The notes under the pieces were generated by a model that searched no databases, was not told where the DNA came from, and worked only from the letters and a program-made list of their open reading frames with translations. Of a stretch of 27,742 bases of DNA, positions 7,784-14,617 are shown piece after piece. Within the stretch, counting starts at the first letter, position 1; every line of letters starts with the position of its first letter. Source of the stretch: DASVCZ01 sp036381335 (lineage in GTDB: Bacteria > Patescibacteriota > Microgenomatia > UBA1400 > PJMF01); contig DASVCZ010000072.1 of the NCBI GenBank assembly GCA_036381335.1, positions 1 to 27,742 of the forward strand, in the 5' to 3' direction. Both the position numbers and the translations under genes were made by a program.

Positions 7784-8608
7784 ATGACTATCGACACTTA
7801 TTTATCACACCTCAACCTGCCCGATGCTCACTCGCACAAAGGTCAAAATGGCAAATTGCTGATCGTTGGCGGCAGTGAGCTTTTTCATGCCGCCAGCAAG
7901 TGGAGTTTAGATGTGGCTAGTAAGTTTGTGGACATGGTGTTTTATTCCTCAGTGCCTGCCAATAACGAATTAGTCCAGCAAGCTAAAGGTGAATTTTGGA
8001 ATGGAATTGTGATTCCGCGACAGGAGATAGAGAATTATATGGCCGAAGCCGATGGTGTGTTAATCGGCCCCGGGATGACGAGGTCTTCAGAAACAGAAGA
8101 GATTACCAATCAGTTACTAAAAAAATACGCTCATAAAAAATGGGTGATTGATGCGGGCGCGCTGCAGATGATAAATCCCGAGCTTTTGAATCAGAACTGT
8201 ATTGTGACGCCGCACCAAGGTGAGTTTGAAAGGTTGTTAGAAAAAGAGGATAGGCTAAGTGAAGGGAGCAACGCTGACCAAGGTGTGACTTTCAGTCAAG
8301 CTCATTTCAATGTCTGTTTGTTAATAAAAGGCGAAACGGATGTGGTCATTCAAGGCAGTACTATTGAACTGATTTCAGGTGGCAACGCCGGTATGACCAA
8401 AGGTGGGACGGGTGATGTCTTAGCTGGCTTAGTGGCGGCTTTGTACTGCACTAATGATGCCTTAACTTCAGCGGTTGTCGGCAGTTACATCAACAAAAAA
8501 GCCGGTGAAGAGCTATGGAAATCCGTTGGCCCCAACTTTAATGCCAGTGATTTAGTGGCAACGATTCCTAAAGTCTTGTGGACGGAACTAAATAAAACTT
8601 ACAGATAA
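7784..8608 (+). CDS. nnrD: ADP/ATP-dependent NAD(P)H-hydrate dehydratase
   Basis: Repairs damaged NADHX/NADPHX by dehydrating the S-hydrate at the expense of ADP or ATP. The 274-residue protein is a ribokinase-fold YjeF C-terminal-domain protein: HKGQNGKLLIVGGS near the N-terminus, ADGVLIGPGM, VIDAGAL, VTPHQGEFERLL and GNAGMTKGGTGDVLAGL (from about residue 199), which holds the nucleotide site and catalytic Asp. The epimerase (YjeF_N/NnrE) half often fused to it is absent. It lies 16 nt after recF and probably shares its transcript, though weak -10-like sequence occurs in the gap. It converges on the IMPDH-like gene with a 6-nt gap. Confidence 0.92.
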   Translation: MTIDTYLSHLNLPDAHSHKGQNGKLLIVGGSELFHAASKWSLDVASKFVDMVFYSSVPANNELVQQAKGEFWNGIVIPRQEIENYMAEADGVLIGPGMTRSSETEEITNQLLKKYAHKKWVIDAGALQMINPELLNQNCIVTPHQGEFERLLEKEDRLSEGSNADQGVTFSQAHFNVCLLIKGETDVVIQGSTIELISGGNAGMTKGGTGDVLAGLVAALYCTNDALTSAVVGSYINKKAGEELWKSVGPNFNASDLVATIPKVLWTELNKTYR

Positions 8609-8614
8609 GTACTG

Positions 8615-10207
8615 CTAATGAGGCAATCGTAAATCCAACTCCGCTGGCGTCACTTTTTGAAGCGAAGTTAAACCAATCTGTTGTAACTCGCGAATGGAAG
8701 ACACGTTTTGAAATACCATTCCCAGCACCGCATCGCCCATCAGCAGGTATAACTTTTGGAGAATGGTGGGGGTGTTGTCTCGTCCGTACTCTATCCAAGT
8801 AATGGTGGCTTCGCCTTCCACGTAGGGAATAATACCAAACGGCCCACTTCTGCCACCCATAAACTTCATGCCGGCTGAAGCTTCGCCCCGGTAGGGCTTG
8901 AACAGTCGCTGCTTATGAGGGTCTTTGAAATAAAGTAAACCGCCAGGAGATTCAATAGTTGCGCCACCCACCGAGCGGGTGACCCCGATGCCAGACGCGC
9001 CTAGCGCCAACGTTTGCGGAATGTAGTCACTGGCGCCGCCTTCAATGATAAGCGGCAACTTGGTTTTACCCCGCAACTCCCAGACTAAACTTGGCCAGTC
9101 AATGGCCACGCCGCTGCGTTTGCCAGTAATACACCGGCCACCGCCACCAATGCCGATGTACAAGCCAGTGGCGCCGGCCCGCTCCAGCGCTCGTGCCTGG
9201 GCCAAATCTACGATTTGGCCCACAAAAATCTCCACCGGTTCCCATTTGGCTTTCTTTTGATACTCTCTGATTTTTTTCAACGTCACCAGCGCTCCTGTCC
9301 CTGGCTCAGGCGAGTAAATGCGAAAAGTCCGGACGCCGACTTCATAGAGCAACTGCACCCGTTTCAACGCCTTTTCTGGTTGGGCCTCCAGCACTCCCAC
9401 CACATTATGGCGCCAGTTATCAAGCAGAAACTTGACATCGGCTGCGGTCCGGCCCTCTAAAACAGGACTCTTTTCCAACCACTCAAACACTTTTACCGCG
9501 AAGTCCACTTGACGGTATGGGTCGGTGAAAAAACCATCGCGGGGAATACCGGCCAAACAATGAGCCTGGGCCATGCTCGCCACTGCTGGCACCGACCCCC
9601 AGATGTCCGGATTAGCTGAGCCAAAAAAGATACTCCGGGCTTGACGGCCAATTTTGACAAAAGGACCATTTTTAAAACGCTCGGTACGTTTGGTTCTGAC
9701 TTTGTCACTGCCTTGGACTGTCAACGCCAACTCAGAAATAGCAATTGCGTGTCGATTTTTTCTGGCTGCCTCAAAAACAGGATGAGCTTTTCTGGGTCTA
9801 GCGGGTGGCACAAATGTACTCTTGGAAATTCGCCGGAGCGCCTCGACTCTATCAGGGTGATTAAACAATTCTAAGTAGTACACCCAGGCATGCAACGTTT
9901 GCTCCAATAAACCATCTGCCACTCGTTCTACTTCACAATTCTGGTAGCCATGGGCATCGTAACAGGTGCTGATTAAACCTTGGGAAGGGTATGATTCATT
10001 ATACTGGGTAATAACTTGGCGTTTTTTTTCACTATCTAGATACGAAGCTTGGCTTTCTCGTTCATATTCTTTTAACAACCACGACCAGGAACTTTTTTTC
10101 CGAAGATAGGAAATTTTGTTGGACACATACTCTTCGGCTAGAATTTGGTCTTTAAGGAAGTCTTCAAAAGCGGGCAATCGAGGTGGAGCAAAGGAGGAAT
10201 TACTCAC
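8615..10207 (-). CDS. Divergent IMP dehydrogenase/GMP reductase-like TIM-barrel protein
   Basis: 530 residues. The C-terminal two thirds follow the IMPDH/GMP reductase pattern: AGATGLYIGIGGGGRCITGKRSGV, with a Cys near residue 359 at the position of the catalytic Cys (CTT in IMPDH); LIIEGGASDYIPQTLALGASGIGV for the phosphate-binding GG-loop; IESPGG; YRGEASAGMK for the flap; and VEGEATITWIEYG with a closing MVFQNVSSIRELQQ. The usual DTAHG segment is replaced by IYSPEPG, there are no CBS domains, and about 165 N-terminal residues are unlike IMPDH. Function is therefore uncertain: nucleotide interconversion is possible, a new substrate equally so. Start GTG with TACACT 6 nt upstream and no Shine-Dalgarno. 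Confidence 0.75.
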   Translation of the reverse strand: MSNSSFAPPRLPAFEDFLKDQILAEEYVSNKISYLRKKSSWSWLLKEYERESQASYLDSEKKRQVITQYNESYPSQGLISTCYDAHGYQNCEVERVADGLLEQTLHAWVYYLELFNHPDRVEALRRISKSTFVPPARPRKAHPVFEAARKNRHAIAISELALTVQGSDKVRTKRTERFKNGPFVKIGRQARSIFFGSANPDIWGSVPAVASMAQAHCLAGIPRDGFFTDPYRQVDFAVKVFEWLEKSPVLEGRTAADVKFLLDNWRHNVVGVLEAQPEKALKRVQLLYEVGVRTFRIYSPEPGTGALVTLKKIREYQKKAKWEPVEIFVGQIVDLAQARALERAGATGLYIGIGGGGRCITGKRSGVAIDWPSLVWELRGKTKLPLIIEGGASDYIPQTLALGASGIGVTRSVGGATIESPGGLLYFKDPHKQRLFKPYRGEASAGMKFMGGRSGPFGIIPYVEGEATITWIEYGRDNTPTILQKLYLLMGDAVLGMVFQNVSSIRELQQIGLTSLQKVTPAELDLRLPH

Positions 10208-10213
10208 TCAGGC

Positions 10214-10222
10214 AGTGTAACA
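10214..10222 (-). promoter_or_regulatory. Extended -10 box, IMPDH-like gene (leaderless)
   Basis: Minus strand TGT-TACACT, then 6 nt (GCCTGA), then GTG at 10207. Confidence 0.6.
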
Positions 10223-10538
10223 TAAAAAATCTCTCTGTCGCTGCACCAGAAATATGTAAAAGCTTAGTAGTTTTATAGAATTCCAGACATGTTCGACTCT
10301 ACGTTCAGTTTCTCAAAGGAACTTATAGTCTTCTTTGTTCTCACTCTCAAAATCACCTATCTAACCTTTTATGATACTTAACGCTGGTGGTGACGGTGCT
10401 TTTGACGGTCTGTTATTCTCATTTATTTTTTAATTTTTCATCTTCCGAGTGGGATCACTTGATTTGCTCGGGCAGTGAACAAACCAAGATAACCCCACTC
10501 AGCTTCTATTTCCCTTAAGGGAGATGACACTTTCCTCA

Positions 10539-10582
10539 AAGTTCACCTTAAGTTTAACTTAGGTTCATCTAAAGTTCAACTT
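10539..10582. repeat. Four tandem 11-bp repeats
   Basis: Units begin at 10539, 10550, 10561 and 10572: AAGTTCACCTT, AAGTTTAACTT, AGGTTCATCTA, AAGTTCAACTT. The 11-bp period puts every copy on one face of the helix, and each unit is a partial dyad (AAGTT..AACTT). Confidence 0.7.
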
Positions 10583-10680
10583 TAATTGGAGAGAAGGCCG
10601 CTGTTTTGCTCATTCACTCACCTTCATCCCCTCATTTTTGGATGGTACGGACCATGCGGAAATGGACAATCGAGAGTATT

Positions 10681-10713
10681 AAAAATAAGCCAAAATGTTG
10701 CTTTTAAGCAACA
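10681..10713 (-). terminator. Rho-independent terminator of the EEP gene
   Basis: Minus strand: perfect 8-bp stem TGTTGCTT/AAGCAACA with a 2-nt gap at the apex (10713-10696), followed by TTTTGGCTTATTTTT. It lies about 40 nt after the EEP stop. Confidence 0.7.
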
Positions 10714-10754
10714 CCCTGCCGGAAGAAGTATGCGAAAACACACTCAAAATGCCT

Positions 10755-11498
10755 TCATGTCTTACGAGGAAAAATCTCCGCCACGATCGCCATGTGATCA
10801 CTGACCCGGTCAACCAACCTCACCTGAGAAGCCTGGTACTGCTGGCTCAAGAACAGTCCATCAACCATCAACATAATCTGCTTGCCACTTTTATGGAGCG
10901 TGCTATCGATCGAAGTCTGGTAGTGAGGCGGAATCGCATCCTGATACATCTTGACCAAGGAATTGTAGACATTCTCTGGCTCACCATTGCGCGGCGAGTT
11001 AAAATCACCACACAGAATTAATTCATCAAACGTTACTAAAATATTTCGCAATGCATCAAAATCTCTCCTTTGTTCGTCAGTGTATGCGCCCTCCATCGAC
11101 CAAGTAAAATGGGTCGTCCCAATGGTAAAAGGCCCTTCCTCACTTTGTATTGTTTGAACCACCAGCATTCGATTCATAGCGTTAGGGTTTTGATTTTCAA
11201 AAAAGAAGGGTAATCGCTCAGCCGTTCCCACATAATACTCAGTTTTTTGTGTGCTTACTGGTAATGAAGTAAATTGAGCTACTCCCAATACCCCTCGTGC
11301 CGGCAAATGTGGATTCTCGATGTGGATGGTAACCCCAGGCTGAAAATACCCTTTCATCTCCAGCGTCTCTTCTAAAAGTGGCACATCCTCTTCAAACACC
11401 TCTTGAAAACACACCATATCCGGCTGCTCTTTCTTTATAAAAGGAAAAATCTTATCGTAATGTTTGTCGCCTTCGATGTTAAGTGAAATGAGTTTCAT
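10755..11498 (-). CDS. Endonuclease/exonuclease/phosphatase (EEP) family hydrolase
   Basis: A 247-residue single-domain member of the metal-dependent EEP fold. Motifs in order: SLNIEG near the N-terminus, FQEV with the metal-binding Glu (31-34), GTTHF (127-131), GDFNSP with the catalytic Asp/Asn pair (164-169), and SDHMAIVAEI with the catalytic Asp-His (233-235). The family includes nucleases, phospholipid phosphatases and sphingomyelinases; nothing here fixes the substrate. No signal peptide is seen, so it is probably cytoplasmic. It lies 11 nt after the MreB-like gene, yet a TAAAAT box overlaps that gene's stop codon 8 nt before this ATG, so it may also be transcribed alone. Confidence 0.88.
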   Translation of the reverse strand: MKLISLNIEGDKHYDKIFPFIKKEQPDMVCFQEVFEEDVPLLEETLEMKGYFQPGVTIHIENPHLPARGVLGVAQFTSLPVSTQKTEYYVGTAERLPFFFENQNPNAMNRMLVVQTIQSEEGPFTIGTTHFTWSMEGAYTDEQRRDFDALRNILVTFDELILCGDFNSPRNGEPENVYNSLVKMYQDAIPPHYQTSIDSTLHKSGKQIMLMVDGLFLSQQYQASQVRLVDRVSDHMAIVAEIFPRKT

Positions 11499-11506
11499 AT
11501 TTTTTG

Positions 11507-11512
11507 ATTTTA
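11507..11512 (-). promoter_or_regulatory. -10-like box of the EEP gene, overlapping the upstream stop codon
   Basis: TAAAAT on the minus strand; its first three bases are the TAA stop of the MreB-like gene. The ATG follows after 8 nt. The short A/T-rich match could be fortuitous. Confidence 0.4.
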
Positions 11513-12532
11513 GACCCTGTACCCTAAACTTTTACTAAACTCATCGATATTCTCCATGGCTGTGGCAATACCTTTGATGACTGTTTTTTCTGGCTCCTCT
11601 ACCAAGCTGACCGGAATCCCCAACTTGTTAATCAAGTACTCATCCAACCCCTTTGCCTGGGCCAACCCACCACTTAGCAGCAATCCCTTATCAATACTAT
11701 CACCCGTCAGTTCCGGCGGCACTTGTGACAACAACTGAGTAATTAAACTATGATAGGTAGCCATCAGGCGCGCTAGGTGGGGCGCAAAAGTGCTAGTACT
11801 GACCTGGACTTCCACCGGTGATAAATCCTTTAAGCTTTGGCCAGTAATAAAGTCCGTCAACTCTTCTTCCGCCAGCGATACCACACTCGACTTTAGCTGC
11901 TGGGCTGTCTGGTGGCTAATCAATAAATGCTGGGTGTCTTGAATAGCATAGGCAATCAACTCATCCCAATACTGACCCGCCAAATAAGTTTTTTCAACTT
12001 TGACCAAACTGCCCAAAGAAATGACGGCTCCCTCCACTATGCCCTGCCCCATCTGGACGATGAAGGTGCCAGAGGCATCGGCGATGGGCACTCCTGCCCC
12101 AATCGCCCCGGCCAGCGGCTGACTAATAGTAAACACTTCCTGGGCGCCCACTTCATACAAAAGACGAGTGGTTAACTCTCGCATAGGCAACGTAGCCGTG
12201 GCCGGCACCGCAATCATCATGGCCGGCCGAAAAAAAGTGAAGGACGTAAAAACTCGTTGTAGCAAGACTTGCAAAAAAGCTTTGACGTAGGCGGGCTCGG
12301 CAATTTCTCCTTGAGCCACCGGTTCAATAATCTTGATCTCCTGGCTGACTCGCCCTCGCATAGCCGCTGCCTCGTCTCCTACTGCAATTACTTTGCGTGA
12401 CTGAGTATCCACTGCCAGACAAGTCGCCTCATCAATCATGAAACCTTGCTTGCTGTGCCACATGCGAGTCCGGGCCGTCCCCAAGTCGATCCCAATTAAG
12501 TGCTGAAATTTTCCAAGTAAAGTGTGTGCCAT
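11510..12532 (-). CDS. Degenerate MreB-like actin homologue
   Basis: 340 residues, MreB length. The N-terminal GIDLGTARTR (14-23) is the phosphate-1 loop of actins. AVDTQSRKVIAVGDEAAAMRGR, IAVPATA, EVGAQEVFTISQPLAGAIGAGVP and GLLLSGGLAQAKGLDEYL follow MreB order closely. The phosphate-2 loop is altered: MreB DIGGGTTE corresponds to QMGQGIVE (160-167), losing the Asp, one Gly and both Thr, so ATP hydrolysis or polymer turnover may be impaired. It could be a shape or envelope scaffold, or a non-hydrolysing paralogue of a true MreB elsewhere. It is divergent from the PEGA gene across 38 bp; a TAGAAT box lies 17 nt before its ATG and no Shine-Dalgarno is seen. Confidence 0.82.
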   Translation of the reverse strand: MAHTLLGKFQHLIGIDLGTARTRMWHSKQGFMIDEATCLAVDTQSRKVIAVGDEAAAMRGRVSQEIKIIEPVAQGEIAEPAYVKAFLQVLLQRVFTSFTFFRPAMMIAVPATATLPMRELTTRLLYEVGAQEVFTISQPLAGAIGAGVPIADASGTFIVQMGQGIVEGAVISLGSLVKVEKTYLAGQYWDELIAYAIQDTQHLLISHQTAQQLKSSVVSLAEEELTDFITGQSLKDLSPVEVQVSTSTFAPHLARLMATYHSLITQLLSQVPPELTGDSIDKGLLLSGGLAQAKGLDEYLINKLGIPVSLVEEPEKTVIKGIATAMENIDEFSKSLGYRV

Positions 12533-12570
12533 AACTGTTGTCTGAGCTTATTCTAGCGTATAATATACCT
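12533..12570. promoter_or_regulatory. Divergent promoter between the MreB-like and PEGA genes
   Basis: Plus strand: TATAAT (12559-12564), 6 nt, then ATG at 12571, with a weak TTGTCT at 12538. Minus strand: TAGAAT (12555-12550), 17 nt before the MreB-like ATG. The two boxes are 3 bp apart, so the polymerase sites overlap and probably compete. Confidence 0.6.
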
Positions 12571-13911
12571 ATGAGACTGCCAATCAACACCCGGGTTTTT
12601 TACACGCTGATTTCTGCACTGGTGATTTTGGGCGGCGCCTTCCTGGCTATTGAGTTCGCCAAAGGCAATTACCGCCTGACCCGTAACGGGTACATGGCTG
12701 AATCTGGTCTCTTGGCCGCTAACTCTTTCCCCACCGGAGCTGAGATTTACGTCGACGGAAACTTACTCAGCGCTACCGATGACACCATCTATTTAAAACC
12801 AGGAGAATACCAAGTTGAAATTGTTAAGGACGGATACTGGCCCTGGAAAAAGACTCTCTTGATTCAAAAAGAACTGGTGACCCAAACTAACGCTCAACTT
12901 TTCCCAATTGCCCCTAGTTTATCACCGTTAAGTTTTGCTGGTGTGACCAACGTCACCACCTCTCCTGATGGCCAAAAACTCTTGTACTATGTGGCCTCGG
13001 CTTCGGCCACCACTAAAAACGGTTTGTACGTCCACGAATTAACCGATAACTTCTTATCTCTGCAGCGCGGCGCCCGCCAAGTCACCAACGACCCCACAGC
13101 CACTGATTTGAGTCAAGCTCAATTCATCTGGGCCCCCGACAGCAGCCAAGTGATGGTCTTAACCCCAGAAAAAGACTTTGTGCTGGAACTAAATGAAAAT
13201 CAAGACATTACGGCGTTGCCTGATATCTCTTTTGAAAGGACTCAGCTTCTAAGCGAGTGGCAAGAAGAAATGTATATTCGCGAACGCCAATTCATGAGCA
13301 AATTCCCCGATGAAATTATCGACATGGCTACTACGTCAGCCAAAAATGTCTACATCTCTCCAGATAAAAAACGCTTGCTCTACACCGCTACCCAGCAGCT
13401 GACCCTGCCCGACAACTTGGTGCCACCCGTGCCGTCACCAAATAACCAACCCCAAGAACGAGCATTGGTGCCTGGAGGAATATATGTCTATGACCGAGAA
13501 GAGGATCGCAACTTTAGGATTGGGACTGAACCGCTGACGAACCCTTATAACAAGCAATTGTTAGCCACTGATCTCTATCAAAATCGAGCTTTAGAACTAG
13601 AAGCTTCGCCCAGTGCCTTCCGGACTCTCCAAGCCACTACTTCCGCCCAAACGGCCCTCAACTTTAGCTTGTACCATACACCGTTGCCTTTAAACACGTA
13701 CCAATGGTTCCCCGATTCCAAGCATGTGGTCTATATGACGGGCAACGCGGTCCAGATTAAAGGGTACGATAACACTAACGACACCACGGTCTACTCGGGG
13801 CCTTTTAGCAACAACTTCGTCTATCCTTGGCCTGACGGCAGCAAACTGCTTATTCTGACCTCGTTTAATCCCGAGACGCCGGCGAATTTGTACGCGATTG
13901 AGTTGAAGTAA
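12571..13911 (+). CDS. Membrane-anchored PEGA-domain protein with C-terminal beta-propeller
   Basis: 446 residues. One N-terminal membrane segment (about 10-28) is followed by a PEGA-type domain (about 50-110: SFPTGAEIYVDGNLL..LKPGEYQVEIVKDGYWPWKK). The remainder has WD40/TolB-like blades, recognisable from repeats such as SPDGQKLLYYV, WAPDSSQVMVL, SPDKKRLLYT and FPDSKHVVYM. The bulk is probably extracytoplasmic, in a carbohydrate- or protein-binding role. The ATG at 12571 is chosen because a consensus TATAAT lies exactly 6 nt upstream; the in-frame TTG at 12538 would lie upstream of that promoter. Its last 47 bp overlap the convergent gene. Confidence 0.85.
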   Translation: MRLPINTRVFYTLISALVILGGAFLAIEFAKGNYRLTRNGYMAESGLLAANSFPTGAEIYVDGNLLSATDDTIYLKPGEYQVEIVKDGYWPWKKTLLIQKELVTQTNAQLFPIAPSLSPLSFAGVTNVTTSPDGQKLLYYVASASATTKNGLYVHELTDNFLSLQRGARQVTNDPTATDLSQAQFIWAPDSSQVMVLTPEKDFVLELNENQDITALPDISFERTQLLSEWQEEMYIRERQFMSKFPDEIIDMATTSAKNVYISPDKKRLLYTATQQLTLPDNLVPPVPSPNNQPQERALVPGGIYVYDREEDRNFRIGTEPLTNPYNKQLLATDLYQNRALELEASPSAFRTLQATTSAQTALNFSLYHTPLPLNTYQWFPDSKHVVYMTGNAVQIKGYDNTNDTTVYSGPFSNNFVYPWPDGSKLLILTSFNPETPANLYAIELK

Positions 13912-14386
13912 GTCTTTCATTCATCTCGAAAATATAACTCGGACTTAATCGATTCCAAAGTAAATTATAGAGCTCCATCGCTTCGTGTGTAATGGGTTCG
14001 CCTAGTTTTTCTTCTTTCGCAATGTGTTCTAAAAATAGTACCAACTTAGAATAGCGTTCATAGATAGCCTCATCTTCGGGAAGGTCGGAAAGTGCCAAAT
14101 GAGCAATCCTTGCTTCCTCTCCTAAGATTCGATCAATGACTCCAAAGTTTCTTTTTTTCTGTTGAGCTAGAAGGAGTGCTCTCACAACTGTCAAATATTC
14201 CAGATAATAAATCTCTTCCCCATTTATTTTCTTTTTCCGATAAGCTAAACCAACCTCGATCACTGACTCAGTTGATCCAGGCCACAAACGTTCCTTGATA
14301 TATGAGGCTTGCAACTCCATGATAAAGTTTTGAAAATCATGGGCTGTTTCGACATCAACTTCTAGTTTTTCAATTTTTTCTCTCAT
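13865..14386 (-). CDS. Hypothetical protein
   Basis: 173 residues, not recognised. It is mostly charged and helical, with no signal peptide, membrane segment or clear motif, and a Ser/Thr-rich tail. The ATG at 14386 is chosen: a TATAAT box ends 9 nt upstream, whereas extending further upstream would run the frame through the tRNA-Pro gene. The 3' end overlaps the convergent PEGA gene by 47 bp, so the two transcripts are antisense to one another there. Probably cytoplasmic. Confidence 0.6.
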   Translation of the reverse strand: MREKIEKLEVDVETAHDFQNFIMELQASYIKERLWPGSTESVIEVGLAYRKKKINGEEIYYLEYLTVVRALLLAQQKKRNFGVIDRILGEEARIAHLALSDLPEDEAIYERYSKLVLFLEHIAKEEKLGEPITHEAMELYNLLWNRLSPSYIFEMNERLTSTQSRTNSPASRD

Positions 14387-14395
14387 TATGAGCGG

Positions 14396-14401
14396 ATTAT
14401 A
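14396..14401 (-). promoter_or_regulatory. -10 box before the hypothetical gene at 14386
   Basis: Consensus TATAAT on the minus strand, 9 nt before the ATG. Confidence 0.55.
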
Positions 14402-14467
14402 ATACAGAACCGAAGGTAACCGAGAGATGTTAAAATAGGAGTTCGGCAGAGATGTGATCTTTGACAT

Positions 14468-14540
14468 CGGAGTGTAGCGCAGGTGGTAGCGCGCACCGTT
14501 CGGGACGGTGAGGCCGGCGGTTCGAGTCCGCCCACTCCGA
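14468..14540 (+). tRNA. tRNA-Pro (anticodon CGG)
   Basis: A full cloverleaf of 73 nt: acceptor CGGAGTG/CACTCCG with the C1-G72 pair typical of bacterial tRNA-Pro, D-stem GCGC/GCGC, anticodon stem CACCG/CGGTG with loop TTCGGGA, T-stem GGCGG/CCGCC with loop TTCGAGT, discriminator A. CCA is not encoded. An extended -10 box TGT-TAAAAT (14428-14436) lies 31 nt upstream. Confidence 0.96.
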
Positions 14541-14617
14541 CATTTAGACTTGATTGCTTCTGTGTTAAAATAAATGTTTATCCCCCTCAGGGTTTTATTA
14601 TTTATAGTCAAGGGCAT

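Larger units (their letters stand above)
10208..10754. other. 547-nt gene-free stretch with repeats and dyads
   Basis: No convincing gene. It holds the promoter of the IMPDH-like gene at one end and the EEP-gene terminator at the other. Between them are a TGACGGT direct repeat (10391, 10403), two mutually exclusive hairpins (10445-10500), a 12-bp palindrome TCCCTTAAGGGA (10511-10522) and four tandem 11-bp repeats (10539-10582). It may be an unannotated RNA gene or a protein-binding region. Confidence 0.5.

Noticed and set aside
10401..10410. TTTTGACGGTC shared by the two large gene-free stretches (also near 19727)
   Set aside because: An 11-mer match is expected by chance in a window this size, and the flanks do not match.
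10371..10433. 20-codon ORF (MILNAGGDGAFDGLLFSFIF)
   Set aside because: No ribosome-binding site and only a poor -10 match; part of its sequence simply reflects the TGACGGT direct repeat.
10586..10804. 72-codon plus-strand ORF after the 11-bp repeats
   Set aside because: No domain or compositional support; it runs through the minus-strand terminator and into the antisense of the EEP gene.
12538..12570. Upstream TTG start for the PEGA gene
   Set aside because: It lies ahead of the consensus TATAAT at 12559-12564, so it would not be on the transcript; ATG 12571 gives a normal anchor segment.
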